From assembly GCF_029024105.1 (NCBI RefSeq), contig NZ_CP118963.1, forward strand, positions 2,108,001 through 2,172,000: a stretch of 64,000 nt of DNA, written 5' to 3'. Each line of letters starts with the position of its first letter. Position 1 is the first letter of the stretch. A model generated the notes under the pieces. The model saw nothing but the letters and a program-made list of their open reading frames with translations, was not told the origin of the DNA and did no database searches. Shown here in pieces: positions 29,510 through 39,504 of the stretch. The stretch is from Acinetobacter lwoffii. Lineage in GTDB: Bacteria > Pseudomonadota > Gammaproteobacteria > Pseudomonadales > Moraxellaceae. The position numbers were made by a program, and so were the translations under genes.

Positions 29510-30313
29510 TTACTGTTCCTTGAGCGCCCAATCGCCTTGTGAATTACGCTGTCCCAAGATTTTCAGTACTAACACCAGACTCAGCAATAACAACAAATAC
29601 CAGGAGCCCAGTTTGCCCCATCCCACCATATGCCATTGCTCAATCTGGCTTGGATAGAGCCAGATCTGGTAAAAGGTACTGATGTTCTCGGCAATCCAGA
29701 TAATAAACGCCAGAATCAGCAGTACGGGTAACATCGGCAACTGAAAAGTATGCCGATTCAGCTGAAAGCGAATTCTGGTTTTCCAGAACATCAGCACGCT
29801 CCAGACAAATAAAATCACCCGATAATCGGGAATAAAAAACTTGCTCATAAAGTTGATATAAGACAAGACAGCCAATGTCAGCATATGGCTAAAACGCGGC
29901 AGTTTTTCAAATGAAACCTGATATAGACGTAAAGAGCGCGCAAAAAAACTGCCGACCGCAGAATACATAAAACCGGCAAATAAAGGCACGGTCAGGATTT
30001 TAAATATTGCGGGTTGAGGGTAATGCCAGGAAGCAATTGCCGGATGGGTCAGGAAGATTTCCATCACCATGGCCATGAGATGAAATAACGCAATCACTTT
30101 GGCTTCAGCCCAGGATTCCAGTTTGGTATAGAGCAATATCACCTGAATCAGCAAAGCAAAAAAAAGCAGATAGTCATACCGGTAAAAACCAAAGAAGAGA
30201 TCGCTGCCCATAGAAGCAGTCAGCGCAAAAGCGAGCAGGAGTAAAATCCCAAATAAGGCAGCCGAAGCTGCCTTATAAGTAAATTCAAACCCTGATTTGA
30301 ATAGATCGATCAA
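29510..30313 (-). CDS. DUF817 integral membrane protein
   Basis: A 267-residue polytopic protein with about seven or eight hydrophobic helices. Conserved DUF817 features include H-P-A-I-A-S-W-H-Y-P, F-A-G-F-M-Y-S-A-V-G-S-F and W-I-A-E-N-I-S-T-F. The family is found in many bacteria and is uncharacterised. It starts ten bases after the stop of hemE on the same strand, so it is probably co-transcribed with it, but no functional link to heme synthesis is known to me. Confidence 0.8.
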   Translation of the reverse strand: MIDLFKSGFEFTYKAASAALFGILLLLAFALTASMGSDLFFGFYRYDYLLFFALLIQVILLYTKLESWAEAKVIALFHLMAMVMEIFLTHPAIASWHYPQPAIFKILTVPLFAGFMYSAVGSFFARSLRLYQVSFEKLPRFSHMLTLAVLSYINFMSKFFIPDYRVILFVWSVLMFWKTRIRFQLNRHTFQLPMLPVLLILAFIIWIAENISTFYQIWLYPSQIEQWHMVGWGKLGSWYLLLLLSLVLVLKILGQRNSQGDWALKEQ

Positions 30314-30323
30314 GGTTTACATC

Positions 30324-31394
30324 CTAAAGATATTTGGCACTATACTCATGTACGGTATCAATAAATGCTTTTGGATTCGCCGGATCAACCCACTGGGTAA
30401 TACCATGACCTAAATTGGCAACATAACCGGTTTTCTCGCCATTGGCATAGGCATCATCCAGCATGGCTTTTGTCGCTTTAATGATGGTGTCTGATGAACC
30501 ATATAAAGTTGCAGGATCCAGGTTACCCTGAAGTGCTGCACGACCAGCAACCGTTTGACGAGCGACATTCAATGGCGTGGTCCAGTCCAGACCAAATGCA
30601 TCTGCGCCTGTCGTAATCATCGGTTCCAACCATTGACCGCCACCTTTGGTAAACAGAATTACCGGAATCTTGCGGCCGTCTTTCTCACGTTGCAAACCAG
30701 CGACAATCTTCTGCATATAGTTCAGCGAGAACTCGATATATTCACGATGTGCTAATGCCCCACCCCAACTATCAAAGATCTGTACCGCTTGTGCACCCGC
30801 ATAGATCTGCGCATTCAAATATTCAGTCACTGCATCAGCCAGACGATCCAGTAAAGCATGCAAAACTTCAGGCTGCGCATACATCATCTGTTTGGTAAAA
30901 CGGAAATCCTTGCTTGAACCGCCTTCGACCATATACGTTGCCAGAGTCCATGGACTGCCCGAGAAACCAATCAGAGGAACCTGACCGCCCAAGGCTGAAC
31001 GAATGGTCGAAACGGCATTCATCACATAATCCAGATCCGACTTGGCATTAAATGCAGGCAGATTGGCGACATCCTGTTCGGTACGGATGGTCTTGTGAAA
31101 TTTCGGGCCTTCACCGGCTTCAAAATACAGCCCCAGTCCCAAAGCATCCGGAACCGTCAAGATATCCGAGAATAAAATCGCGGCATCAAGATCATAACGG
31201 CGTAAAGGCTGCAAAGTTACTTCACAGGCCAGTTCAGTATTCTTGCAAAGCGAAAGGAAATCTCCTGCCTTGGTACGCGTTTCGCGGTACTCAGGCAAAT
31301 AACGGCCAGCCTGACGCATCATCCATACTGGCGTAGCATCTACAGGCTCACGCAACAATGCGCGCAGAAAACGATCATTTTTTAAGGTCGTCAT
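30324..31394 (-). CDS. hemE: Uroporphyrinogen decarboxylase
   Basis: A 356-residue enzyme converting uroporphyrinogen III to coproporphyrinogen III in heme synthesis. The signature P-V-W-M-M-R-Q-A-G-R-Y-L-P-E-Y, D-A-A-I-L-F-S-D-I-L and G-F-S-G-S-P-W-T-L-A-T-Y are all present and the length is standard. Transcribed with the DUF817 gene. The upstream region is shared, divergently, with the L,D-transpeptidase gene about 200 bases away. Confidence 0.96.
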   Translation of the reverse strand: MTTLKNDRFLRALLREPVDATPVWMMRQAGRYLPEYRETRTKAGDFLSLCKNTELACEVTLQPLRRYDLDAAILFSDILTVPDALGLGLYFEAGEGPKFHKTIRTEQDVANLPAFNAKSDLDYVMNAVSTIRSALGGQVPLIGFSGSPWTLATYMVEGGSSKDFRFTKQMMYAQPEVLHALLDRLADAVTEYLNAQIYAGAQAVQIFDSWGGALAHREYIEFSLNYMQKIVAGLQREKDGRKIPVILFTKGGGQWLEPMITTGADAFGLDWTTPLNVARQTVAGRAALQGNLDPATLYGSSDTIIKATKAMLDDAYANGEKTGYVANLGHGITQWVDPANPKAFIDTVHEYSAKYL

Positions 31395-31599
31395 TCACAT
31401 TCCCATCTTTCTTTGACATTGCCAACATCATAGCAAAAAGGCCGCAGTTTTAATAACTTCTGGCAACTTTAAAAACCGATCGGATTGAACGGCAACCTAG
31501 TGATTTACACAAAACAACTACTGCATCTCCACATTTTTTCTGTAATACTTATAGTGTTTTTTCACATAGTTAAAGAAATAATTCTTAAGGTTGAGTTAC

Positions 31600-32823
31600 A
31601 TGTTCGTTCGCACAATGCTCGCTGTGAGTCTAGGTTGCATTTTCGCAGGTCAAGTTTTTGCCGCGTCTACTGCTGAACAACCATTAAAACCCCAAGTGGT
31701 GACTGATGTTGCAGTGCAAGATCCGATTGATCCATTAGCAACTGAAGCTTCAGCGGCCCAAGCAGCACCTGCAGAAGCGCAAATTACTGCACAAGAACAA
31801 CAAGACTTAAAACAGGCATCTGAAGCGCTGAATGAGCTACAGGATACCGAAGATCAGACTGCCTCTGTTGGCGCAGCACCAAATACCAAAGCACCGACTA
31901 ACTCTGCGATGACCAAAGCTTCTTGGACTTTAGACGGTTTAAACAATGCCCAATGGTATGAAAATATCGGTGCAGGTCAATTCCCAGTTTACGCACGTGC
32001 GCATGTCATGCTGAATAATGCCCATGCATCACCAGGTGCGATTGACGGAACCAGCGGTAAAAATACACTAAAAGCCATTGCATCTTTCCAGCAAATGAAT
32101 GGCATTAAACCGACAGGTGTTTTGACTCAGGAAACCTGGGATAAACTAGTTGCACGTCAGGGTTCTAAGCCAGCCTTTGTTGAATACACCATTACTGAAA
32201 AAGATCTGGCAGGCCCATTTGCCAAGTCTATTCCTTCAGATTATGCGTTACAGGCGAAAATGAAAGGCTTGTACTACACACGTGTCAGTGAAATGTTGAG
32301 CGAAAAATTCCATATGGATGAGAATTTCTTAAAGAAACTCAATCCAAATGCTAACTTTAATAAAGTTGGGGAAAAATTACTGGTCAGTAATGTACGTAAT
32401 GACTTGCCTGAAGGTATTCACTTGATTGTTGCACATAAAGGTGCGAAACAACTGTACTTATTTAACAGTAAAAATCAAATGATCGCGTCATTCCCTGCCA
32501 CCATTGGTAGTGCGGATACACCATCTCCGACCGGAACCTATAAAGTAACAGGTGTTGCACCAAACCCTTGGTACAGCTATTCACCGTCTAACTTTGTACA
32601 AGGTAAAAACTTAAAACCACTATCTTTACCACCGGGTCCTAACGGTCCTGTCGGGAATATCTGGATTGGTTTAAGCAAGAAATCATTTGGTATTCACGGA
32701 ACACCAAACCCGTCTACCATTTCGAAAACAGCGTCACATGGTTGTATTCGTTTGACTAACTGGGATGCCAATGATCTTGGCCGTAAAGTCAAATCTGGGG
32801 TAACGGTTCGTTTCTTAGAATGA
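31600..32823 (+). CDS. L,D-transpeptidase (YkuD) with peptidoglycan-binding domain
   Basis: Start ATG 31,600 (AAGG nine bases upstream; the frame extends three codons to a TTG). The 407-residue protein has a signal peptide (MFVRTMLAVSLGCIFAGQVFA), an Ala/Gln-rich linker, a PG_binding_1 domain (I-D-G-T-S-G-K-N-T-L-K-A-I-A-S-F-Q) at about 140-200, a LysM-like stretch and a YkuD catalytic domain ending in I-H-G-T-P ... S-H-G-C-I-R-L, with Cys in SHGCIR as nucleophile. It makes 3-3 cross-links or attaches proteins to peptidoglycan in the periplasm. The layout resembles LdtJ of A. baumannii, but I do not fix the symbol. Confidence 0.85.
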   Translation: MFVRTMLAVSLGCIFAGQVFAASTAEQPLKPQVVTDVAVQDPIDPLATEASAAQAAPAEAQITAQEQQDLKQASEALNELQDTEDQTASVGAAPNTKAPTNSAMTKASWTLDGLNNAQWYENIGAGQFPVYARAHVMLNNAHASPGAIDGTSGKNTLKAIASFQQMNGIKPTGVLTQETWDKLVARQGSKPAFVEYTITEKDLAGPFAKSIPSDYALQAKMKGLYYTRVSEMLSEKFHMDENFLKKLNPNANFNKVGEKLLVSNVRNDLPEGIHLIVAHKGAKQLYLFNSKNQMIASFPATIGSADTPSPTGTYKVTGVAPNPWYSYSPSNFVQGKNLKPLSLPPGPNGPVGNIWIGLSKKSFGIHGTPNPSTISKTASHGCIRLTNWDANDLGRKVKSGVTVRFLE

Positions 32824-32848
32824 TGATCGGTCTGCCGATTTGAATAAA

Positions 32849-32879
32849 AATAGCCTGCTTTTGAGCGGGCTTTTTTATT
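32849..32879 (+). terminator. Terminator after the L,D-transpeptidase gene
   Basis: AGCCTGC-TTTTGA-GCGGGCT followed by TTTTTATT. Confidence 0.8.
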
Positions 32880-33003
32880 CCTTATATTTACTTTCAGCTC
32901 TGTCGTTGCAAAAATGCAATGATCTGTCGCCTATTTGAGATTTTTTCAGTTATAAAACGACAGTATGATGATCTCAAGTTAAAAATAATGTCGAGATAAA
33001 ATC

Positions 33004-33702
33004 ATGAATGCTTTTCTACATCCTAGCGAAAATCGTGGTCATGTAAAAATGGGCTGGCTGGAGTCTAAACACAGCTTCTCATTTGGTAACTGGTATAACC
33101 CAAAGTATATGGGTATCAGTGCTTTACGCGTTATTAATGATGATCTAATTGATGGACATCAGGGTTTTGGAACACATCCACATGACAATATGGAAATCCT
33201 GACCTGTGTGCTGAAAGGAACCATTACCCATCAGGATAGCATGGGCAATCATGGCGGAATCGCTGCGGGTGAATGGCAACTGATGAGTGCAGGAACCGGT
33301 GTGCGACACAGTGAAATGAACCAAGGCGACGAACAGGTCCATTTACTGCAAATCTGGATTATTCCAAATGAACGTGATGCCAAGCCGAATTATCAGCAAA
33401 TCCGTCTTGACCCGCATGAGCAACCGAACCAGTGGCATTTGATTTGTGGTCCGAATGACAATGCACCGATGCATATTCGTCAGAATGCCGAAGTCAAAAC
33501 TGCGGTGATTCAGCAAGGCCAAAGTCTGGAAGTGAAAGCGACCCAGCATATTAATTATGTACATGTTGTTTCTGGCACTGTCCAGATCGCTGAACATACA
33601 GTGGAAGCGGGCGGCGCAATTGCTTTTCTAGATGATACAGAAATTAAAGCAAGCGAAGATGCGCAAGTGATCTGGTTTGATTTGCCGGAAGTACCCAACT
33701 AA
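33004..33702 (+). CDS. Pirin-family bicupin (YhhW-like)
   Basis: A 232-residue two-cupin protein. The N-terminal cupin carries the metal site H-P-H-D-N-M-E (His, His, Glu) with a later H-S-E-M-N; the motif G-F-G-T-H-P-H-D and G-T-G-V-R-H-S-E are those of pirin/YhhW. Some members have quercetinase activity in vitro; physiological roles vary. It lies alone between two terminators. Family sure, substrate unknown. Confidence 0.88.
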   Translation: MNAFLHPSENRGHVKMGWLESKHSFSFGNWYNPKYMGISALRVINDDLIDGHQGFGTHPHDNMEILTCVLKGTITHQDSMGNHGGIAAGEWQLMSAGTGVRHSEMNQGDEQVHLLQIWIIPNERDAKPNYQQIRLDPHEQPNQWHLICGPNDNAPMHIRQNAEVKTAVIQQGQSLEVKATQHINYVHVVSGTVQIAEHTVEAGGAIAFLDDTEIKASEDAQVIWFDLPEVPN

Positions 33703-33722
33703 GCTTTTAAAGCTCTCAGCTC

Positions 33723-33759
33723 TAATGGCTATTGATCCCAGTGATTAATAGCCATTTTT
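33723..33759 (+). terminator. Terminator after the pirin gene
   Basis: AATGGCTATT and AATAGCCATTTTT pair around GATCCCAGTGATT. The 270 bases that follow, up to the methyltransferase, show no gene. Confidence 0.7.
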
Positions 33760-34037
33760 ATACATATAATCGTAAATAAGAAATAATAGGTGGCAATATC
33801 ATAATAAGGTTTCTTAACTAAGAAAATTATGCCTGCTACCTATACAAATCCAACCAATTCTCATCACATTTTTACCTAAGCAATGCATTATTTAGGTGAA
33901 TATAAACTGATCCATTTCTATGAAATCCATTGCTGTATAGCTTTGATCATTCGCGACTGGTTTTGATATTGTCTTTTGCAGCCATAAAGTGAATTGATCT
34001 TTTCATGTAGGTTAAATAAATAGAAGAGCATATCCGT

Positions 34038-35009
34038 ATGAACCAGATTTTAGAGATGCAAAGCATCCAGCAACAAGCTTTGTTTTATTTATTAGCCTTT
34101 TTAAAACAACAAGATTATCAGTTCACGACCATTACACCACTTTCCCACCAGCGAATTCTGAATCGGAAAAAGAATAAAATTTATAAGCACAGAACCCTTC
34201 AGGATATCTTTGGCTGGAATCTAAACTTTAAAAAAACTGATCTTGATCCCGTTCTGTTTGAATTATTGCAAGAACATCAACTTCTACAGGTTCAGGAAGA
34301 TCAATACTTGAGTCAGATTCGAGTTTCTTCACTCGATGGCGAACTCTTTATTCATTCAGCTTTTCCGACTACTCAGCAAGATGCGGTATTTTTTGGTCCG
34401 GATACTTATCGCTTTATCTATCATCTCAAGCAATATCTAGCTGCTCAGACTCACCCTTTCAAACGGGTCGTGGAAATGTGTTGTGGCACTTCAGCAGCCG
34501 CAATCAGTATTGCCAGACATTTTCCAGATGTGAATGAAATGATGGTTGCAGACCTGAATCCCAAAGCCTTGCTCTATAGCCAGATTAATATCAGTTTTGC
34601 CGGCTTAAACCATATTCATCCGGTTCAAAGTAATTTATTTTCCAATCTTGATGGAAAATTTGATCTGATTTTTGCTAATCCACCGTATTTAATTGATCCC
34701 GAACAACGTCAATATCGTCATGGCGGTAATGCGCTGGATGGCTGTGATTTATCATTCAGGATTATAAAAGAAGGTCTACAGCGCCTGAATTCTGGCGGAC
34801 ATTTATTTCTATATACCGGTGTGACCGTGACTGAACATGGCAATCTGTTTTTGCAGCATCTTAAAGATTTGATGAAACAGCATCAAAATATAATCTGGTC
34901 CTATGAAGAAATTGACCCGGATATTTTTGGTGAAGAACTGGAACAACCGGCTTACCAACATGTGGAAAGAATTGCGTTGGCATTAATCAAAATTGAAGTA
35001 GGCAATTAA
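34038..35009 (+). CDS. Class I SAM-dependent methyltransferase (HemK/RlmG-like)
   Basis: A 323-residue protein. Residues 1-135 form an N-terminal domain of unknown fold. The methyltransferase core begins at V-V-E-M-C-C-G-T-S-A-A-A-I-S-I-A (SAM motif I), followed by M-V-A-D-L-N-P-K-A (acidic ribose-binding loop) and F-A-N-P-P-Y-L-I-D, the NPPY motif typical of N-methyltransferases acting on amide or exocyclic amine groups (PrmC, RsmC, RlmG). The G-G-N-A-L-D-G segment after NPPY is like PrmC, which modifies release factors. The exact substrate is not clear. It stands alone before tRNA-Ser. Confidence 0.75.
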   Translation: MNQILEMQSIQQQALFYLLAFLKQQDYQFTTITPLSHQRILNRKKNKIYKHRTLQDIFGWNLNFKKTDLDPVLFELLQEHQLLQVQEDQYLSQIRVSSLDGELFIHSAFPTTQQDAVFFGPDTYRFIYHLKQYLAAQTHPFKRVVEMCCGTSAAAISIARHFPDVNEMMVADLNPKALLYSQINISFAGLNHIHPVQSNLFSNLDGKFDLIFANPPYLIDPEQRQYRHGGNALDGCDLSFRIIKEGLQRLNSGGHLFLYTGVTVTEHGNLFLQHLKDLMKQHQNIIWSYEEIDPDIFGEELEQPAYQHVERIALALIKIEVGN

Positions 35010-35097
35010 AGAATATTTATTAATTATGGAATTTTAAAATTTTGACTTTGTTCGCTATCAGCTTATTTTAAATCGTTTTATTAAAATCATAGAAATA

Positions 35098-35129
35098 AAA
35101 AAACCCCAATCTTTCGACTGGGGTTTTTA
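35098..35129 (-). terminator. Terminator after tRNA-Ser
   Basis: On the minus strand AAAACCCCAGT pairs with ATTGGGGTTTT around CGAAAG and ends in a T run, six bases beyond the tRNA. Confidence 0.8.
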
Positions 35130-35134
35130 AAATT

Positions 35135-35224
35135 TGGCGGAAGCGGTGAGATTCGAACTCACGGAGGACTCACACCCTCGTCGGTTTTCAAGACCGGTGC
35201 ATTAAACCGCTCTGCCACGCTTCC
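35135..35224 (-). tRNA. tRNA-Ser (UGA)
   Basis: A 90-base class II tRNA with GGAAGCG/CGCTTCC acceptor stem, anticodon TGA within CTTGAAA, a long variable arm and GTTCGAATC T-loop. CCA is encoded. The serine identity follows from the long variable arm and anticodon. Confidence 0.95.
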
Positions 35225-35311
35225 ATGGGCGCAATAATACGGAGCTTTTGTCCGGCTGACAAGTGAAAATTACAGTGAATGCAATCAACTGCATATAGTT
35301 TCATCAAATCC

Positions 35312-37348
35312 TTACAGTTTAGCTGCTAATTCCGCTCCCTCACGAATGGCGCGCTTGGCATCGAGTTCAGCAGCCAGTTTTGCACCGCCAATAATATGAT
35401 ACTGCGCCAAGGTATTTTCCCCAGCACTCGGCATCAGGTCTTTTACCGATTCCTGACCTGCACATACCACAATGGTATCCACACGCAATAATTGAGCATG
35501 GCCATCTACCTCAATCCATAAGCCTTCATCCGTGACAGATTTATATTGCACACCGCGCAACATCCGCACGGCATGTTTTTTTAACTGGGCACGATGTACC
35601 CAGCCTGAAGTCTTGCCCAGTCCTGCGCCAAGTGGTGTTTTTTTACGTTGTAATAAATAAATTTCCCGTACTGGTGGTTCGACTTCAGCACGCTGTAACC
35701 CGCCTTCAGTCACATAATCTGGTTGGGAATCAACACCCCATTCACGTTTCCACTCATCCACAGGTTGCGGCTGTACCTGATGCGGCGGCTTTAATAAAAA
35801 CTCCGACACATCAAAACCAATACCACCCGCGCCGATGACCGCAACACGATCACCGACAGGCGCGCCGCGTAGCACTTCTGCATAAGACAAGACTTGTGGT
35901 GCCTGACTGCCTTCGATATTCAAGGCACGCGGCACGACACCTGTAGCCACAATCACCTCATCAAAACCTTCACGCTCCAACTGCTCGCGATTGACACGGG
36001 TATTGAGACGCAGATCAACTCCGGTTTTTTCTAGCTGCACTTTAAAATAACGAATCGTTTCGTGAAATTCCTCTTTCCCTGGAATGACTTTAGCCAGGTT
36101 GAACTGCCCGCCTACTTCATGATTGGCCTCAAAAAGCGTCACATCATGCCCGCGACTGGCTGCGACCGTAGCAGCAGACAGACCTGCAACTCCCCCGCCA
36201 ATCACTGCAATACTTTTCGGTTTTTTGGTTTTGATATAAACCAGTTCGGTTTCATAAGCGGCACGCGGATTGACCAGACAGGTTGCCCGCTGGTTTTTAA
36301 AGGTATGATCCAGACAAGCCTGATTACAGGCAATACAGGTATTGATTTCATCAACACGATTGGTCGCGGTTTTATTGACCCAGAAAGCATCGGCCAAAAG
36401 TGGACGTGCCATCTGCACCATATCTGCCTGACCAGAGGCCAGAATCGCCTCGGCAGTGTCTGGCATATTGATCCGGTTGGATGCAATCACCGGCACTGAA
36501 ACATGTTTTTTGACTTCAGCGGTATAATCAACAAAAGCAGCTCGCGGTACAGAAGTCACAATGGTGGGAATACGTGCTTCATGCCAGCCAATCCCGGTAT
36601 TGAGCAAAGTAATTCCAGCCTTTTCCAAAGCTTTAGCTACGGTAATGACTTCCTGCATGGTATTGCCATCATGCACCAAATCGAGAAGCGACAAACGGAA
36701 ACAGATAATAAATTTCTCACCAATTTCAGAACGAATCGCTTTAACAATTTCTACGGCAAAACGCATCCGGTTTTCGATCGGGCCACCCCAACGGTCGTTA
36801 CGCTGATTGACATGACGGCTTAAAAACTGATTCAGCAAATAGCCTTCAGAACCCATGATTTCCACGCCATCATAGCCGGCTTTTTTGGCAATGCTGGCAG
36901 TTTTTACATAATCCTGAATGGTATTCAGAATCTGTTTATCTGACATTTCACGCGGTTTAAAAGGAGAAATCGGCGATTTGATCGGACTGGCTGAAACCAC
37001 AAAAGGCTGATAGCCATAACGTCCGGCATGCAGAATCTGCAAAAGAATTTTGGCGCCATGCTTATGCACTGCATGCGTTACCAGACGATGTGGCGCAATA
37101 TCGCCCAAGGTATTCATGGTACCGCCCGCCGGCAACAACCAGCCTTGACGGTTTGGCGATATTCCCCCTGTAATCAGCAGACCTACGCCACCCTTTGCTC
37201 GTTCACCAAAATACGCAGCCAGTTTAGGATAGTTATAGAAGCGGTCTTCCAGACCAGTATGCATCGATCCCATTACCACCCGGTTTTTAATGGTGGTGAA
37301 ACCCAGATGAAGTGGTTTTAAAATATTGGCATAGCGCGTCGTGGTCAT
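35312..37348 (-). CDS. fadH: 2,4-dienoyl-CoA reductase (NADPH)
   Basis: A 678-residue flavoprotein from ATG at 37,348 (AGGGATT upstream; a longer frame to 37,384 was rejected). The N-terminal half is an Old-Yellow-Enzyme barrel with I-L-Q-I-L-H-A-G-R-Y and Y-D-G-V-E-I-M-G-S-E-G-Y. Cysteines in C-I-A-C-N-Q-A-C and A-T-C-L-V-N bind a 4Fe-4S cluster. The C-terminal half has two Rossmann sites, A-V-I-G-G-G-V-A-G-L and V-A-V-I-G-A-G-G-I-G-F-D. It reduces 2,4-dienoyl-CoA in breakdown of unsaturated fatty acids. Length and domain order agree with E. coli FadH (672). Confidence 0.93.
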   Translation of the reverse strand: MTTTRYANILKPLHLGFTTIKNRVVMGSMHTGLEDRFYNYPKLAAYFGERAKGGVGLLITGGISPNRQGWLLPAGGTMNTLGDIAPHRLVTHAVHKHGAKILLQILHAGRYGYQPFVVSASPIKSPISPFKPREMSDKQILNTIQDYVKTASIAKKAGYDGVEIMGSEGYLLNQFLSRHVNQRNDRWGGPIENRMRFAVEIVKAIRSEIGEKFIICFRLSLLDLVHDGNTMQEVITVAKALEKAGITLLNTGIGWHEARIPTIVTSVPRAAFVDYTAEVKKHVSVPVIASNRINMPDTAEAILASGQADMVQMARPLLADAFWVNKTATNRVDEINTCIACNQACLDHTFKNQRATCLVNPRAAYETELVYIKTKKPKSIAVIGGGVAGLSAATVAASRGHDVTLFEANHEVGGQFNLAKVIPGKEEFHETIRYFKVQLEKTGVDLRLNTRVNREQLEREGFDEVIVATGVVPRALNIEGSQAPQVLSYAEVLRGAPVGDRVAVIGAGGIGFDVSEFLLKPPHQVQPQPVDEWKREWGVDSQPDYVTEGGLQRAEVEPPVREIYLLQRKKTPLGAGLGKTSGWVHRAQLKKHAVRMLRGVQYKSVTDEGLWIEVDGHAQLLRVDTIVVCAGQESVKDLMPSAGENTLAQYHIIGGAKLAAELDAKRAIREGAELAAKL

Positions 37349-37487
37349 AACAAATCCCTGATTATATTTGGCTGAGCAAGTCATTCCCTTACTTTAACTG
37401 ATTTTCAGCGGCTTTTTATGACCCGGAGTTCAGCATTTTCAGGCACAAATATCAATCTTCGAAACAGTTCTTTCTATACATGACGAA

Positions 37488-37841
37488 TTAGTTCTGCCAT
37501 TGTCGTGCGCTGGATTTCCATAATGCAATCACGCCCAATACTGTACCAATTGGAAAACTCAGCAACATCAGAATAGCCATTATTCTGGATAAAGTACGTC
37601 CTGAACCATTGCCCTGCTTCACCTTTATACTGGCCTGGATATTAAAAAACATCAACAAGCCTAAAAGCAGCAGCACCACACCTAAACTCAGCATGGAAAT
37701 ACTGGATTGCTGATATTCAAGATATAAAAACAGCACTGTACTAAAACCAATCAGGCCGGCATAAATCCCATGCAACAGTGCCAGTGTTTCATTCTTGGTT
37801 TTAGGATTTAAATTAGGTAAAGGTGGGATATGAGTCGCCAT
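37488..37841 (-). CDS. Small integral membrane protein (117 aa)
   Basis: A 117-residue protein with a Pro/Asn-rich start (MATHIPPLPNLNPKTKNETL) and three hydrophobic helices (about 22-42, 48-67, 85-106). It resembles short tetra-helical membrane proteins of unknown function common in gammaproteobacteria. It lies between fadH and argG, with its start about 250 bases from argG and divergently oriented. No partner is evident. Function unknown. Confidence 0.65.
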   Translation of the reverse strand: MATHIPPLPNLNPKTKNETLALLHGIYAGLIGFSTVLFLYLEYQQSSISMLSLGVVLLLLGLLMFFNIQASIKVKQGNGSGRTLSRIMAILMLLSFPIGTVLGVIALWKSSARQWQN

Positions 37842-38088
37842 GCTTTTATTCCTGTTTTATCTGGTTTTTAAATTATTCGGCTGAATATAACCAATTTTTT
37901 ACTTTTTCAGCAGGATTCTGGTTAAAATCGTGCGATTTATGATTATTTAAGCCTATTGAATAGAGATTTTAAAACGAGTTTTTCTTTTCTAAAGCAAACC
38001 TAAATAAATTAATGATACAATTGATGCAATATGTATTTTTTCAGGCCACCAATTCTGGCGTGCCTATTTCATATCATTAGGATGAACA

Positions 38089-39429
38089 ATGTCTGATAAT
38101 GCAACTATCTTGCAGAATGTCCCAGTAGGTAAAAAAGTTGGTATTGCCTTCTCTGGTGGTCTAGATACTTCTGCTGCTCTTTTGTGGATGAAACAAAAAG
38201 GCGCTGAACCTTATGCTTACACAGCAAACTTGGGTCAGCCAGACGAAGACGATTACGATGCGATTCCAAAAAAAGCTGAAGCTTATGGCGCAGTAAAAGC
38301 ACGTTTAATCGACTGCCGTTTACAGCTTGCATTAGAAGGTATTGCTGCAATTCAATGTGGTGCGTTCCATATTTCTACAGGTGGTATGCCTTATTTCAAC
38401 ACGACACCATTGGGTCGTGCAGTAACTGGCACCATGCTTGTAACTGCCATGAAAGAAGATGACGTTAACATCTGGGGTGACGGTTCGACTTATAAAGGCA
38501 ATGACATTGAACGTTTCTACCGTTATGGCTTGTTGACCAATCCTGCGCTTAAAATTTACAAGCCTTGGTTAGACCAAACCTTCATTGACGAGCTGGGCGG
38601 CCGTGCAGAAATGTCACAGTTCCTGATCGACAATGGTTTTGACTATAAAATGTCAAAAGAAAAAGCTTATTCAACTGACTCAAACATGCTGGGTGCGACG
38701 CACGAAGCCAAAGATCTTGAATACCTGAATGCAGGCATCAAAATCGTTGAGCCAATCATGGGCGTTGCGTTCTGGAAAGATGACGTAGAAGTGAAAGCTG
38801 AAGAAGTATCGATTACTTTTGAAGAAGGCTTCCCGGTTGCGATTAACGGTCAACGCATTGAAGATCCAGTTGAATTTATTCTTGAAGCGAACCGCATCGG
38901 TGGCCGTCACGGTCTAGGTATGTCGGATCAAATCGAAAACCGTATCATCGAAGCGAAATCTCGCGGTATCTATGAAGCTCCGGGTATGGCGCTGCTTCAC
39001 ATTGCTTATGAGCGTCTGGTAACGGGTATTCATAACGAAGATACGATTGAACAATACCGCATTAACGGTTTACGTTTAGGTCGTTTGCTGTACCAAGGTC
39101 GCTGGTTCGATTCTCAAGCGCTTATGCTACGTGAAACTGCACAGCGTTGGGTCGCTAAAGCAGTTACTGGCACAGTAACAATCGAACTTCGTCGTGGTAA
39201 TGATTACACGATTATGAACACTGAATCTCCAAACCTCACTTATGAAGCTGAGCGTTTAACTATGGAGAAAGGTGATTCTATGTTCTCGCCGATGGATCGT
39301 ATCGGTCAGTTGACTATGCGTAACCTGGATATCACGGATACACGTGCGAAACTGGGCATCTATACAGAAACTGGTTTACTGGCAGTCGGTTCTGCATCTG
39401 CAGTGCCACAACTGAAAGACAAAAACTAA
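38089..39429 (+). CDS. argG: Argininosuccinate synthase
   Basis: A 446-residue enzyme of the larger (E. coli-like) type, joining citrulline and aspartate in arginine synthesis. The ATP-binding P-loop A-F-S-G-G-L-D-T-S-A-A is at residues 20-30, and G-N-D-I-E-R-F-Y-R-Y-G follows. AGGATG precedes the ATG. Upstream about 250 bases show no gene; they hold the argG promoter region and no ARG box I can recognise. A strong terminator follows. Confidence 0.96.
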   Translation: MSDNATILQNVPVGKKVGIAFSGGLDTSAALLWMKQKGAEPYAYTANLGQPDEDDYDAIPKKAEAYGAVKARLIDCRLQLALEGIAAIQCGAFHISTGGMPYFNTTPLGRAVTGTMLVTAMKEDDVNIWGDGSTYKGNDIERFYRYGLLTNPALKIYKPWLDQTFIDELGGRAEMSQFLIDNGFDYKMSKEKAYSTDSNMLGATHEAKDLEYLNAGIKIVEPIMGVAFWKDDVEVKAEEVSITFEEGFPVAINGQRIEDPVEFILEANRIGGRHGLGMSDQIENRIIEAKSRGIYEAPGMALLHIAYERLVTGIHNEDTIEQYRINGLRLGRLLYQGRWFDSQALMLRETAQRWVAKAVTGTVTIELRRGNDYTIMNTESPNLTYEAERLTMEKGDSMFSPMDRIGQLTMRNLDITDTRAKLGIYTETGLLAVGSASAVPQLKDKN

Positions 39430-39443
39430 GTTTTGTCTTAAGC

Positions 39444-39473
39444 AAAAAACCGCGCCCTGAGCGCGGTTTTTTA
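39444..39473 (+). terminator. Terminator after argG
   Basis: AAAACCGCGC-CCTGA-GCGCGGTTTTTT, a perfect intrinsic terminator. Confidence 0.88.
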
Positions 39474-39504
39474 TTGATGATTGTTTTATTCATTTTAATA
39501 ATCT